Source: Lytechinus variegatus | Lineage: Eukaryota; Echinodermata; Echinoidea; Temnopleuroida; Toxopneustidae | DNA length: 64,000 nt | Direction: 5' to 3' | Assembly: GCF_018143015.1 (NCBI RefSeq) | Contig: NC_054748.1 | Span: 19,672,725-19,736,724, forward strand | Shown: in pieces, positions 1 through 10,914 of the stretch | Layout: every line of letters begins with the position of its first letter | How positions within the stretch are numbered: the stretch's first letter is position 1 | Notes under the pieces: model-generated | The model's input: only the letters and a program-made list of their open reading frames with translations | Told to the model about the DNA's origin: nothing | The model's database searches: none | Position numbers and translations under genes: made by a program

Positions 1-182
1 ATGTGTGTTTGTTACACTTTTGGGGTTTCCTTTTTTTTCTAAAACAAAATGATTTATTGCTTGGATTTTAAAAGATATGTTTTTTTTTCAGATTCTTTTG
101 GGTTACTAGTATTCAATATGTGTATCTATAAATAATAATTAAAACAGTAGTACTATTGATTATGTAAATATTACCAACTTAA

Positions 183-682
183 AAATCAAAGAATAAGAAT
201 AAAGAAAGTTTAAGAAAAATCGGACAAATAGTGAGAAAGTTATGAGCATTTGAATATTGCAATCACTAATGCTATGGAGATCCTCACATTGGCAATGCGA
301 CAAGGATGTGTGATGTCACTGATGAACAACTTTCCCTTTGGTGGACTATAAAATACCCTCAAAATGTCTCTTTTTGCTTTTTCTTATGATGATACAAACT
401 CTTTATCCATGATGTATTCTTTAAAAAATATGTATTACATGCCCTCATGTAGAAAGAACACATGATTTATGGATAGATGTGATAAAAGAGGCAACTCAAG
501 TGAAATATATACTAAAGTAATGGGGAGAGTTGTTCACAAGTGACATCACACATCTTTGTCGCATTGCCAATTTGCTATCGCCATTGCATTAAGTGATCGC
601 AATATTCAAATGCTCATAACTTTCTCACTATTTGTCTGATTTTTCTCAAACTTTCGTTGATCTCTTTCTTTCATTTTTCTGT
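183..682. mobile_element. Foldback MITE with ~150-bp terminal inverted repeats
   Basis: The stretch from about 186 to 330 reappears inverted at about 530-680. Both arms share the cores AGTGAGAAAGTTATGAGC and ATTTGAATATTGC, and the inner ends share GATGTGTGATGTCAC. The spacer is about 200 bp and non-coding. No transposase reading frame is present. The superfamily is not assigned because the outer edges and target duplication are blurred. Confidence 0.75.
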
Positions 683-1497
683 TTTCACACAAGCTATCTT
701 GTTCCAATGGTTTCATTCTCGTTTAATTACATTAATTATAACAAATGTTGTGTGGACAGGGCTGTTGTGGTAAGCAGTTCTGAAACTGACAATGCTACCC
801 TGTATAAATAAAACTACAAATAAACTAATAAATAAATAAAATATGTTCTTCATCCTTGTCTTTGATGCTCCTCTTTTGTAATTTTTGTTCACAACTTGAA
901 ACATTATATGAAATCATGGACCTATTACAACTGGTTAGTCGGCAGAAAGGTAAATGAATAATGAATACATGTATATATCTTTCTTTTACTTTACAAGAGA
1001 ATCATAATCATAGTCTAAATGTAAGATGGTATTTATAGTTGAGCTTAACTTTCGCATCGAAGTGTGCAGAGAGGACGGTTCGTGATGCGTGCGAGGAATT
1101 TTATCAATGCTCAGTACATTTTCACAAAATAGCTTTATTTCGTGTCGTGAAATTACATAGATAAAATAGAAACTAATAATTTATAACACAATATTAAATA
1201 AATAGATACATACATGTATATATATTGCAACATAAATACTATAGAAGATTTCCATGTAAGATCACTCTGAGATGATTTCAATAACTTTCCCACTATAAAT
1301 GCACTTTCAAAAGTTTTCAATAAAAAGTTTGGGTTGTTCCCAAAAATGGTCTCTACGACAGGTTTAACAATACAAAATGCACTTAAAAAAGGGGGGGGGG
1401 GGAATTAGCCCAAGATCAAATCTAAATGCATTCGATTGTAAAGTGTCATTGAACAGCACAGCAACACTTTGGCAGTATGCATCCAATTGCACTTTAT
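683..1497. other. Non-coding stretch, no gene seen
   Basis: AT-rich DNA with short broken frames only. It contains a poly-G run near 1390-1402 and a few short AT-rich stretches. Nothing supports an exon or RNA gene. Confidence 0.5.
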
Positions 1498-1880
1498 AAT
1501 AATAATAATAATACACTTCACCACCTTTTCATCAGATACAAAGCGCATTATTAGAAGAAAGAATAACAGAAATAAGGAGTATGAATAACTACAAAATTAT
1601 GAACATTACCGGTATATGGAAACCGTAGAGAAAAATTAGATTAGGTAAGTTTTTAGACATTTCTTAAATGAGGAAAGTGTTGGGGAAGTCGTTAGCAAAG
1701 GCAGCTAGGAGTTCCATGTTTTAGGGGCAACGGTAGAAAAGGCCCTATCACCTATTTGTTTAGCAGTACGAGGTGCAAGAGTACTACTAGTGGCCGAACA
1801 TGTGTTGTATTTGGATGTGTTTCAAAAGAGAAGAAGGTCAGCTAAATAAATTGGGGCTTGATTGTTAACACATTAACACT
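1498..1880 (-). mobile_element. LINE 3' fragment (CR1/L2-like reverse transcriptase C-terminus)
   Basis: Minus-strand translation of about 1636-1830 reads SKYNTCSATSSTLAPRT, then GDRAFSTVAPKTWNS and SFKKCLKTYLI before a stop. This is the usual C-terminal end of CR1/L2/Jockey-type LINE polymerases. An in-frame stop follows the WNS motif and another lies upstream, so the fragment is dead. A TTA-type microsatellite at 1498-1513 forms the 3' tail. The element is 5' truncated and decayed; the exact clade is uncertain. Confidence 0.7.
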
Positions 1881-2614
1881 GTATGATATAAAGGCTTAGT
1901 CCCGCTGCACTTACAGATGCAGAGAGGATGTAAAACGGAAAAGAATCTTGCCATCTGTTGGAAAATGTTATGTATCCATAGTGTACCACTCGCAGGCTTT
2001 CGGTCTTACGGGCGGGTTATACTTGAACTAACACAGTGCATGTTAATTGTGATAGTATCAAGTATTGATATTGATACTATTTGCATGCATGTTTCATACG
2101 CTCTATATCCATCGGGCATCCGTCCACTTTGATTTCATTGTTCCCCCATTTTGTCTAATGTCTGGAGCAGATAAAAACGGATGGAGCCATCCCAAATTTT
2201 TGCTTGTCCGACATATCCGTTACGAATACGTTTTGTGTCTGTCGGCCAGTGGGACCAGCTCTTTATGAAAGTGACTTGGTGCAGTGGAATTACCTCTCAT
2301 CCAACAATGAAAAGGTCATAGGTTCATTATTCACTTTCTTTAATACCTAGATAATGTAAATGGTTACCCAGTAGGAGAGTGCTGCTGATAGAATTCCAGG
2401 GCAGCACTGACCAGCCAGGACGGGGTGTTCCGTACTTAGATGGCCAAAACACCAACGACTCCTTGTAGACCACCTTCCTACTAAGATCCCATAAGTAAAA
2501 TCTAATGATTATTTCCTAAGCTGTAAATGAGAATGAAATTATAGCTTGCATGGACTAGTAATATACCATAATGATAATATATAAACTGATAATAATGTAT
2601 AAGTTATGCTTGAC
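1881..2614. other. 3' flank of SCYL2, no other gene seen
   Basis: This stretch lies just downstream of the SCYL2 stop codon on the minus strand and must hold its 3' UTR. No strong polyadenylation signal could be singled out. Short plus-strand frames here have no recognisable content. Confidence 0.4.
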
Positions 2615-3610
2615 CTATCCTAGAAAATCCAGTAGGTTGTCCCCTCCAGCAGACTTCTGGTTCTGTTGACTCGTTGCACCGATGCTGGCAAATGGATCAA
2701 ATCCTGCAGCCATTCCCGTTCCTTGTTGCTGCATGTTTGACCCCGGCAACGACCTTTGACCTGTGCCCGCAGAACCTCGGCCGTAATTTCCCATCATGCC
2801 TTGCTGTCCGAAGGCACCCTGTCCTTGATAATTCATGTTTCCGAATGACCCCTGACCCATGCCTCCCTGCGACCCCTGACCAAATGTCGCCTGGGCCATG
2901 CCAACTTGAGGTCTCTGGAAAGAGTTCTGCCCCATTGGAGGGTTAGCGGGGTGTGGGGAATTCGCCGAAGACATTTGATTGAGCGTCCTGTTGGACTTCT
3001 GCGACTGGGACGGCGCTAGGAGGGAATCGAACGCTGACATGTCAATGTTCTTTTTCGTTTGAGACGGTTGGCCCATTTGAGGAACCCTCTGTGGCACGTT
3101 ACCGACCGGCTGCGAGAGCAAGGAAGAATTTGAAAGGCCCATTCCCCCTGTCCCAACGACACTCCCTGCAGACATAGTACCCGATGGTGAGCAAGGTGAA
3201 CTGTTCATGCTGCAAATCCCGCTTGACAGAAGACCAGTATTGCCACTTCCACCTGTCCTGGTGCCCATACCCACACTGTCCACTCCTGCAGCCTGGCATT
3301 GACCCTTACTCCTGGAATCCATCAGTGACTCCGTCAGATCCTTGGCAGTAGACCTTGACGGTTGCTTCACGGCATCTTCAGGCTGGATCGCCTTCTGATT
3401 CTTCAATCTCTGTTGGAACTCCTGCTCCTTCTGAAGCCGCTGTTTCTCCTCCAGGCTCAGGGAGATCTGGGACGGACGTACAGGAGCAGGGTTCGGTGTC
3501 TTGCTGGAGGAGCTGTTTGCTTGGCTGATAGAGCTGGATGGGGACTGTTTCTTGATCATAGGGTTGCTCTTTCCGTTAGTGTGACTGTCCAAGCCAAACA
3601 TCTGGTCAAT
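2615..3610 (-). CDS. SCYL2: SCYL2 (SCY1-like pseudokinase 2) terminal coding exon
   Basis: This exon encodes the disordered C-terminal tail of SCYL2/CVAK104, a clathrin-coated-vesicle protein of the SCY1-like pseudokinase family. The frame enters after a good acceptor (TTTCCTAG at 3611-3618) as IDQMFGLDSH and runs about 331 codons to TAG at 2615. Landmarks shared with vertebrate SCYL2 are IDQ/IDK at the start, the helix SLSLEEKQRLQKEQE, the KDLTESLMD block and the DMSAFDSLLAP block. The tail is rich in Gly, Gln, Ser and Met. It carries a DPF motif (AP2 appendage type) in GFDPFASIG and ends in LLDFLG, which resembles a clathrin box; both fit the known clathrin/AP2 binding of the family. The kinase-like and HEAT regions are encoded further upstream and are not seen in the window. 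Confidence 0.9.
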   Translation of the reverse strand: MDQMFGLDSHTNGKSNPMIKKQSPSSSISQANSSSSKTPNPAPVRPSQISLSLEEKQRLQKEQEFQQRLKNQKAIQPEDAVKQPSRSTAKDLTESLMDSRSKGQCQAAGVDSVGMGTRTGGSGNTGLLSSGICSMNSSPCSPSGTMSAGSVVGTGGMGLSNSSLLSQPVGNVPQRVPQMGQPSQTKKNIDMSAFDSLLAPSQSQKSNRTLNQMSSANSPHPANPPMGQNSFQRPQVGMAQATFGQGSQGGMGQGSFGNMNYQGQGAFGQQGMMGNYGRGSAGTGQRSLPGSNMQQQGTGMAAGFDPFASIGATSQQNQKSAGGDNLLDFLG

Positions 3611-3670
3611 CTAGGAAATTAAAGTTGGACATTTTATTAAATTACGAATACTTGTAAATGTGATTAGCTT

Positions 3671-4181
3671 TTAAAGGTAAAGTCAGCCCCAGTAAAATGT
3701 TATAGAGAAAAATCAAACTAGCAAAACGCTCAAAATTTGATCAAAATCGGATATAAATTAAGAAAGTTATGACATTTTTAATGTTTCAGTTAATTTACTA
3801 AAGAGTTATATGTACATCGTGGTTGGTATGCAAATGAGGGGACTGGTGACATCATCCACTCACTATTTCTTTTGTATTTCATTATATGAAAAATGAAATA
3901 TTCAAATTTTTCCCTCGTTGTCCTGTGAAACCAAGCTTTATTCCTCCCTGAACATGTGGAATTACCATTGTTTAAATATTTTCTGGTGGTGTCAAGTTGA
4001 TCCTTATTGTCAAATCTGTAAAAATTGAAATATTCTATAATTCAAACAATAAAAAACAAAAGAAATAGTGAGTGAAGACATCGACTGTCCCATTTGCATG
4101 TTGTCATCCAGGTGTCAAGTAAGATTAAATATTTCACAACGAAATACATCAGAATTCTTTCCCAAAGCAATAACCTTTTAA
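3671..4181. mobile_element. TTAA-flanked MITE (Kolobok-like family) in SCYL2 intron
   Basis: This intronic element belongs to the same family as 18505-19090 and 60545-61149. It shares the internal cores GAAATAGTGAGTGA and CAAACAATAAAAAACAAAAG, and it is bounded by TTAA at 3671-3674 and 4178-4181. The ends begin AAAGGT on both sides but the right terminus has diverged. There is no coding capacity. Confidence 0.65.
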
Positions 4182-4362
4182 ACAGACTTTAAATCATGCT
4201 TATCAATTTTCATGTTAAAAACAGAAGCCAACCAAGCAATATGATATCTTATATCTTCCTTTTACATTTTAACTGGCATGCAAGCGAAAAAAAATCTAGT
4301 CACTTAGAAGCGTTTGCTCATCATAACACTGTAATACAGTTAATGATATTTTTTCTACTCAC

Positions 4363-4456
4363 TCCTGTCCCTCCAGAAGTATTGCTCTCCCCTCTCGATG
4401 ACAATGGAACATCTCCTTGACTGGTTTGTAGCTTCTGGGCAAATTCCACTGACGTC
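4363..4456 (-). CDS. SCYL2: SCYL2 internal exon (94 bp)
   Basis: The exon runs from an acceptor (ACACCCCTAG) to a donor (GTGAGT at 4362-4357). In the frame that joins both neighbours it encodes TSVEFAQKLQTSQGDV followed by a Ser/Gly-rich piece and leads directly into IDQMFG of the terminal exon. The first base completes an ATG codon split with the upstream microexon. Position and content match the linker between the HEAT region and the tail of SCYL2. The longer open frame running through the acceptor is not coding. Confidence 0.8.
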
Positions 4457-4793
4457 CTAGGGGTGTATAGTAAGAGAACTGAATCATTTCCACAAGTCTT
4501 TACATTAAATCCAAAATCTTCCTTAAATTCTTCATGGAAAATATCCATCAATTAAAACACCTAGAAATAAAAGTATAAGTGGTGTTGATCCTTATTTCAT
4601 TTATTACCTTTTTTTTCAATAAACATACTGATAGAGAAGGCTTGCAAATTACTGAATCACTAAATATCTGGGAAATTTTAGAAAGATTAAAGTCTCACTA
4701 AAATCATACTTCAATTCTGTCAGAGAAAATGAGTTCAATAATATTTTTACTGGGCTTAAAAGCTTTAACTATAGTTTGACATATTGAACTTAC

Positions 4794-4822
4794 ATTCTCA
4801 AAATCTGTTTTACATCATGGTC
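4794..4822 (-). CDS. SCYL2: SCYL2 microexon (29 bp)
   Basis: A polypyrimidine tract and TTGTCAG acceptor lie just upstream (4823-4829), and a strong donor GTAAGT starts at 4793. The exon reads DHDVKQILR plus two bases of a Met codon. Its phase fits the next exon exactly, giving DHDVKQILR-M-TSVEFAQKL, which resembles the charged helix (ESEHKTKLEQL) before the tail in vertebrate SCYL2. The intron upstream starts with a LINE and then the TRIM array. A copy of the first 18 bases of this exon sits at 40196-40213. Confidence 0.7.
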
Positions 4823-4864
4823 CTGACAACACACACAGAATATATACAATGCATAAAAATAATT

Positions 4865-5930
4865 TCTAAAAAGTAGACAGATAGATAGATAGATAAATGG
4901 TTTTATTAAAAAAACAATTCATGGTAGCCGAAAGGCTAAATTTAGCATTGTTTTACATTGTAAAGATCTTGTTACATGTAAGATTAGGTATATACAAAGA
5001 CAATTTTGAACAACATGAAAATTTCAAAGTAAACTATCAATATACAAAAATCATAAAAATACAAACATAAGCCTCCAAACCAATTAAGTTAGAATAATAA
5101 AAGATTGTGAGCCATGCATGTAGTAAACTACATGCATGGCTCACAATATAAAAAGATTTATAAGTGGTATGACCTAGACGAAGAACAGGATAAAAGAAAG
5201 AAGAGAGACAAGAGAGGAAGGGAAGAGAAAGAGGAGGGGGGAGGTGGGAGAAGGAAATAAAAGAAGGTCAGTCTATTAGAAAACAATACATATCATTTCA
5301 TTAAACGACGGCTTTAAAATATTGGCATTTATACATACGTTTAAAAACTTCAAGAGAATTTGCATTTTGAATATCAGATGGGAGGCTATTCCAAACCAAG
5401 CCACCAGCATATTTAAAACAACTCTTATTCGAGAGTAGGATTTGGTAAAACGACGTTCAACGTATTGGCAAGTCTAGTATTAACAGAATGTCTTTCAAAA
5501 ACCATTTCCACTTCATTGCACATTCGGACTGGGGCCTTTTCATGAATACAGTTATACATTATACAAGCTAAAAAGTAATCACGTCTGATATCAAGAGTTT
5601 GCCATTTAAGAGAATTAATTATATCAAGGCCATTTACATAATAATCAAAATTGCCTGTTACTATGCGTGCAGCCCTTTTCTGTAATCGTAAAAGTGTATT
5701 TCTATTATATAAAGAACAGTTTCCCCATACGGAACAAGAATAATCAAAGGTTGGTTGTATGGTGCATTTATATATTTTATTCAAATCATCCTTGTTTAAA
5801 AATTTACTAATTTTCATTAGTGTGAATATTTTGTAACTTAAAGACTTAATTAAATATTTTATATGAGCATCCCAGCATAGTTTACAATCTAACATGATGC
5901 CTAGGTATCTTATGCTTTGATCGAAGCAAT
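4865..5930 (-). mobile_element. LINE 3' end, copy A (CR1/Jockey-like), in SCYL2 intron
   Basis: The minus strand encodes the end of a reverse transcriptase: RYLGIMLDCKLCWDAHI, then QPTFDYSCSVWGN and RLQKRAARIVTGN. After a frame change near 5430 it continues with KSCFKYAGGLVWNSLP to a stop at 5301. The frame change is shared with copy B (40262-41317), so it is older than the duplication. An ATCT-type microsatellite at about 4876-4894 and AATAAAAC next to it mark the 3' end. The 5' end is truncated at GATCAAAGC, which matches the target locally and fits target-primed integration. It marks the left edge of the TRIM array. Confidence 0.85.
5104..5147. repeat. Perfect 21-bp palindromic hairpin in LINE 3' UTR
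   Basis: Two perfect 21-nt inverted arms (5104-5124 and 5127-5147) are separated by two bases. The arm core is GAGCCATGCATGTAGT. The identical structure lies in LINE copy B at 40503-40546. Confidence 0.9.
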
Positions 5931-6204
5931 AGTATTATACAGGGTCTAATAGCAGCAGTATTATATATTTTGGTTACATCAATTCATAATGGTGGTGCGT
6001 CGTGAATCGTGTGCAAATTTACAGTTGTTTACGAATTCTAGTTCAATATCAAACTATTTTTAGTGATTGGGAATTCCCAGTAACCTTTGACATGTTTCAG
6101 TTGTGCATTCATGTACTTTAATTCAGCGTAACGGTTGATTCACGGGTTTTCTTTTTACCTGATTGAAAATAATCGAAATGTTTGAAGTATATTATTGACT
6201 TGTT

Positions 6205-7132
6205 TAGAGACAAAAAAAGAAAATAACGAAAAAAATAGAGACAGAAGAAAATAAAGAAAGAAATGGTAGGGCGGAAAAGGAACATAAGAAGAAAGGAAGG
6301 AAGGAAGAAAGGATTCAATAAAAATACAAAAAGAAAGAAAGAGAAAGAAGGAAAGAATGAATGAAAGAGAGGAGAGAAGGAAGAAAAAAAAGAAAGGGGA
6401 AGGAATGAATAAAATAAATAGATCGAGAAAGAAAAAAAAAATGAAGAAATAAAGAAAGAATGAAATGAATAACAAAAGGAAGAAAGAAAGGAAAAAGAAA
6501 GAAAAGGAAAAGGAAAAAATGAATGAAAAAGAAAAGAAAGAAAAAGAAAGAAGGAAGGAAGGAAAGAAAGATAAAAAAAGGAAAGAAAGACAGGAACAAA
6601 GAAAGAAAAATAGGAAAGAATGAATGAAAGAGAGGAGGGAAGAAAAAAGGGGAAGGAATGAATAAAATAAATAGATAGAGAAAGAAAGAAAGAAATGAAG
6701 TAATAAAGAAAGAAATGAATAACGAAAGGAAGGAAGAAAGAAAGGAAAAAGAAAGAAAAGAAGAAGGAAAAAAAATGAATGAAAAAGGAAAGAATGAATG
6801 GAACAAAGGGAAAAAGAAAGAAAAAAATAAAGACAGGAACAAAGAAAGAAAAAAGGAATAATAAAGAGAAGATGGAAAGAAGATAATACAGGAACAATGA
6901 GAATATGAAAAAGGAAGAAACAAAGTAAACATTGAAAAAATGAAAATAGGATTGGAAAAGAAGAATGACATGAGAAAAATGGGAAGAACAAAAGATGTAA
7001 GAAAAAACGTAATAGTTAAAAAGGGAAGGTGAGAGATAGAAGGAGAAAAGAGGAAAACAATAGGCAAAAAATGGAGGAGGAAATATAAGAAAGAAGAATA
7101 GAAGAAGAAAAAAAAAGAGAAATGAAAAAGCA
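6205..7132 (+). repeat. Purine-rich (GAAA/GGAA) tract, unit 1
   Basis: About 0.9 kb is almost all A and G on the plus strand, in irregular AAAG, GGAA and GAATGAAT words. Long Phe/Ser/Leu-rich frames on the minus strand are by-products of this composition and are not genes. The left edge carries ATTGACTTGTTTAGAGA (6195-6211), which recurs inverted at the right-hand pyrimidine stretch (9792-9807). Confidence 0.85.
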
Positions 7133-7199
7133 GAAATTGATCTTACTTGGCTGGAGGCAAATTCTGATTTGACATTTCGTCTTTTCAAGATGGAATTAG

Positions 7200-8614
7200 C
7201 AGGGGCGGATCCCAAAAATTTTAAATGCGGGGGGGGGGTCGTAACCCGCACCAAAGGTACGTCTTGTCGGGGGAATCTAGCTGGGGCCATCCCCAAGAAA
7301 ATTTTGTAAAAATTAAGCCCCCTCATGGTATGCGATTACAGCGTTCTGAGGTCAGTCACTCTATAAGAAAATTTTCGATTTCATAAGTAAAAGGGCGTTA
7401 TGATATAAAGTTGCCCTTAGAGGCTTGGTGACTGAAATCGAAAAATAAGACTGTGGTACGCATTAATCAATGTAGATATGGTAGAGTAGGCGTGATTTAC
7501 CAAGTCTTCTTCTTTACATCGTATGCATACTGTCAACCAATGAAATATTCCAACGCAGTAAATCCAATATAGACATGTCATATATGATGTCACTAATTAA
7601 AAAAAAAAGCTTTCAGTGATGAGTAAGTTGTGTTTGTATATCAGTTAAAACGTGTCCGGTAGCGTAGTTTGCCTTCATGTGAACCAACTGAATGTGGTCC
7701 CGTTGCGGGTAGGCCTGTGGGATTGGACCGGGCGATACGAGGTCGTTAATTAAACATGGGTATGATACCTCATTCTTCTGTTTTAAACGTTTCTTTCTAC
7801 TTAAAAAGGACACTTTTTTACAGGTTTCCCCAAAATAGGGGGCTCGGGCTGGCTGCCCCCCCCCCCCCGTTCTCGACCAAAAAAATAGTAGGAACAGTAG
7901 GAACATGTATGTGCCGCGGGCAAGACAAAACAAAACGGGGGCCTAATTAGAGCGGGCTTATTGTAAAAAGGAGGGTCCTCGGGGCGGGCTTCAGAACTAC
8001 AAATGTTTGTGAAAACGGGGGTCCTTGAAACGGGTCGCCTGTTTGTGAGTGCGTATGCATGTAGGCGGCGGAAGCGGGGGGATGGAGGCGACAGACCCCC
8101 CCCCCCCGTTGAGGTGGGGGGATGGCCCCCCTCTAGAATTTTAGTTGATAACTTTCTTTTTTTTTTGCTTGTCAATTTTTTTTCCTGTGTCCATCACAAA
8201 ATTTCAGGTGGACCCCTCCTAATTTTGTTGGCTTCCGCCGCCAATGCGTATGCATCCATATGAAACGTGCATGTAGCTATATAGCCCGGTGGCAGCAAGT
8301 GGCAGGAGCGCCGGGTGCTCTTGCGCAGAGGCAATGTTCGGACAGCGCTCTGCGACCGCTTTTCACCAAAATTGCGGCTTATTGTAGCAGATCAACGCGA
8401 CCGGAACGGCAAAACGGAAACATGCGAAGCTTTGGAGCAGATTTCTTTCTGCTGTTTTGTCGATGATAAGAAAATGCTATGCTTTGGAGGGGCTTTCTTT
8501 GTTCTTTTTCTCAATAAGACAAAATGCTATGCCTTGGAACAGACATTTGAGTGTAAAAATGGGGGTCGCGGGACATACCCACTATGAGTGCCCCTCCCCT
8601 TGGAGTCACTCCTG
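7200..8614. mobile_element. Old hAT-like element, unit 1
   Basis: The left end reads CAGGGGCGGATCCC followed by a poly-G run. The right end reads CCCCTTGGAGTCACTCCTG, the inverse of a CAGGAGTGACTCCAAGGGG terminus. In unit 4 the right end is closer to the left one (CAGGGGTGAATCCAAGGGGG when inverted). Such ends are typical of hAT-type non-autonomous elements. Candidate 8-bp target duplications (GGAATTAG / GTTAACTG) do not match well, so the insertion is old. No transposase frame is visible. Confidence 0.55.
8061..8244. mobile_element. 184-bp TIR element, unit 1
   Basis: Ends GTAGGCGGCGGAAGC and GCTTCCGCCGCCAA form an inverted repeat. The element is flanked by an 11-bp direct repeat TGCGTATGCAT (8050-8060 and 8245-8255). 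Unit 2 (18122-18132) and unit 4 (near 43220) keep the empty site with one copy. Unit 3 has the same insertion. The 8-11 bp duplication suggests hAT or Mutator type. Confidence 0.8.
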
Positions 8615-9344
8615 GTTAACTGATGACTGCAACATATTTCAAATTTCTTAAAGGGAGTGATACTCCAGAATTGAAATACAATGATTGGAACAAATAATAA
8701 TAAGGGAAAATTAGACAAAGAAAATGCTGGAAATCTCATCAAAAACGTAAAAGGACAAACAACGTTATGACATTTTAGATTCTGCAGTACTTCTGTGAAA
8801 CAGGTTTTTTAATTTCATACATTTCGTCTTGCGCAATGAGAAGCCGATGATATCGTCTTTCCGCTTTTGTGTATTTTTTTCAATACAAGAAATATTTTAT
8901 TTTTTAATCCAAGGGATGTTGAAAATTAGATTAGGCTTATTTTGTACAATAGCCAGGGTAGTAGTAGTAGTAAGGATAGTAAGTGGATAGAGATAGCGGA
9001 GTAACAAACAAAGAGAAAAGAAAGAAAAGACTAAAGAGGAAAGGATGATAGGAGGGAAGAAATAAAACAGAAAGGGGTAAAGTAGAACAGGAGAAAATGC
9101 GTGAGAAAAAAAGCAAGAAACAGATACTAAAGACAGATAGAGAGATGATAAAAGAAGAAAAGATGGAAAACAAAGAAAGCAAATAATAATATGTTCCTCC
9201 TTCTTCTCCCTGGCGAACCTGATTAGGGCATTCTCGCAATCATTTCACAGACGCTTTCTATAACACAGAGAATCTTTTGACAATAGCTCTTCATAACAAA
9301 ACAGTCTTTGTCGAAAATTGGTGAATCAATTCAACAGTTTCGTA

Positions 9345-9495
9345 CTGGGGCCCGTTGCAGAAAGAGTTGCATTTAAACACAAGTCAAAAAATCAATCCCA
9401 AGTCCGAAATGCGCGCTGTTGATTGGTTGAAAATCAAGTTGCGCGTGATTTTTAGAGTTGCGTTTGATTGCAACTCTTTCTGCAACGGGCCCCAG
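9345..9495. mobile_element. Foldback MITE with GGGGCCCGTTGCAG ends, unit 1
   Basis: The element opens with CTGGGGCCCGTTGCAGAAAG and closes with the exact inverse, CTTTCTGCAACGGGCCCCAG. The inner arms continue imperfectly as GAGTTGCATTT / TTGATTGCAACTC. The same insertion is in unit 3 (33435-33585). Unit 2 lacks it. A diverged relative lies at 49433-49577. Confidence 0.85.
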
Positions 9496-10914
9496 GACTC
9501 TGACTAGGCAAACGACACATTAGTTATATTTCATCCTGTCCGAGTCTTAAGACGATGTAGGCCTACTGTCACGGTCCACCAACTTTCGACAATGACCTCT
9601 AATCTTTCCATTATGATTTGACAGGCATTTTTAATAGATTCCCAATGTTCCAGAAAGCGTTTCCTCATTTCCATATTTATCTATTGAAAAATCTACATCC
9701 TTCTTTCCTTCATTCCTTTCTTCCTCCCTTTATTTCTTTATATATGCCTTTCTTTCCTTCTATCTTTCTCCCTTTTTGTTCTATTCTTTTTTCTGAACAA
9801 GTCAATACTATACCAGTGACATACAGATTACTATCTTTAAAACTTTTATTGATTAATCAACTTTATACAAAGAATTTGTCTTCTCGTCATCAAAGTATTT
9901 TGCTTCATTAAATCGTTAAAAGAAAAAAAACAATATCTGTAATAATATCAGCCAAATTACAGCAAATATAAATTATGATATTCTGTTATTATTATATTAC
10001 TACTCTTTTACAGATTTTGAAATTGCATTTCCTTTATTCACTTTCCAACGTTTACATTATAATGTTTGGTTTCGTACATTTTAAGATAATTTCTAAAAGT
10101 TATTATGTATACTATGATAAAATTGATGATCAAATCTTTTATAGTTCCTGAAAATGAAGAGCACAATTGATTTTACCTTTTAATAAACTCATTCTACTTG
10201 TAAACTCGACATATCGTATTGTAGAGCTGTATATTGTGAACTTGGTTCTTAAATACTTACATGTTATTATATTTACACATTTGCACATCATTGTTCTCGA
10301 TCATATTTATGCAAATATAAAAAATTACATTCACAGTGATCATACTTTCCTTCTCAATTGTATAATTAATTAATGACGTTTTCTCTTCATTCTGGATATA
10401 CTGCATGATTCTTGATGAAAGAGAATTTTTGCTAAATTAAGTATATCTGTAGACAATAAATTAATTATATTACAGTTTCATTTTTTTCCACGTTAATAGC
10501 AGGTCATATCTGACGTGATCTTCTATCGAATTGAATCCTTTTTTAAAGGCAAAATCCGAAGCAGAAATTTGAAATTATATTATTGAATGATTTTCAAAAC
10601 TTAGATAGAATGTAACAATTTGATTGAGTTATGTTCTTTCCTCAAGATTTTTACGACCACGGGGAAAAGAAGAAAAGTAAATGAAACTAAAAGGCTGAAC
10701 ATATCATTGTCTGAATATTATGTCGAAATCTATCACAAAATTAGATGTTTGCACCGTTTTGCTAGCTCCCAGCTTTTTAGGAATTTTGCCCCCTCAAAAA
10801 TTTTCTTTTCGCTCCATTTGATTTCTTTTATTTTTTACAAAGTTATAATATATGCAAAACAATATATAAATATAGATTTAATATAGTTATGGACCAATGA
10901 AAAGTTCTTCAGAC

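Noticed and set aside
2674-3622. Plus-strand and second minus-strand frames over the SCYL2 tail
   Set aside because: Shadows of the GC-richer coding exon.
4321-4551. A 76-codon minus-strand frame starting with MMDIFHEEF
   Set aside because: Only its middle (4363-4456) is flanked by splice sites and in phase with SCYL2; the rest is intron.
6118-7326. Long minus-strand frames rich in Phe, Ser and Leu over the purine tracts (also 16496-17290, 26867-27517, 41521-42166)
   Set aside because: They are produced by the GAAA/GGAA composition, occur in several frames at once, and differ by indels between units.
10620-10886. An 88-codon plus-strand frame repeated in units 3 and 4 almost unchanged
   Set aside because: It starts at TTG, is broken in unit 2, has no recognisable domain, and its conservation matches that of surrounding non-coding DNA.
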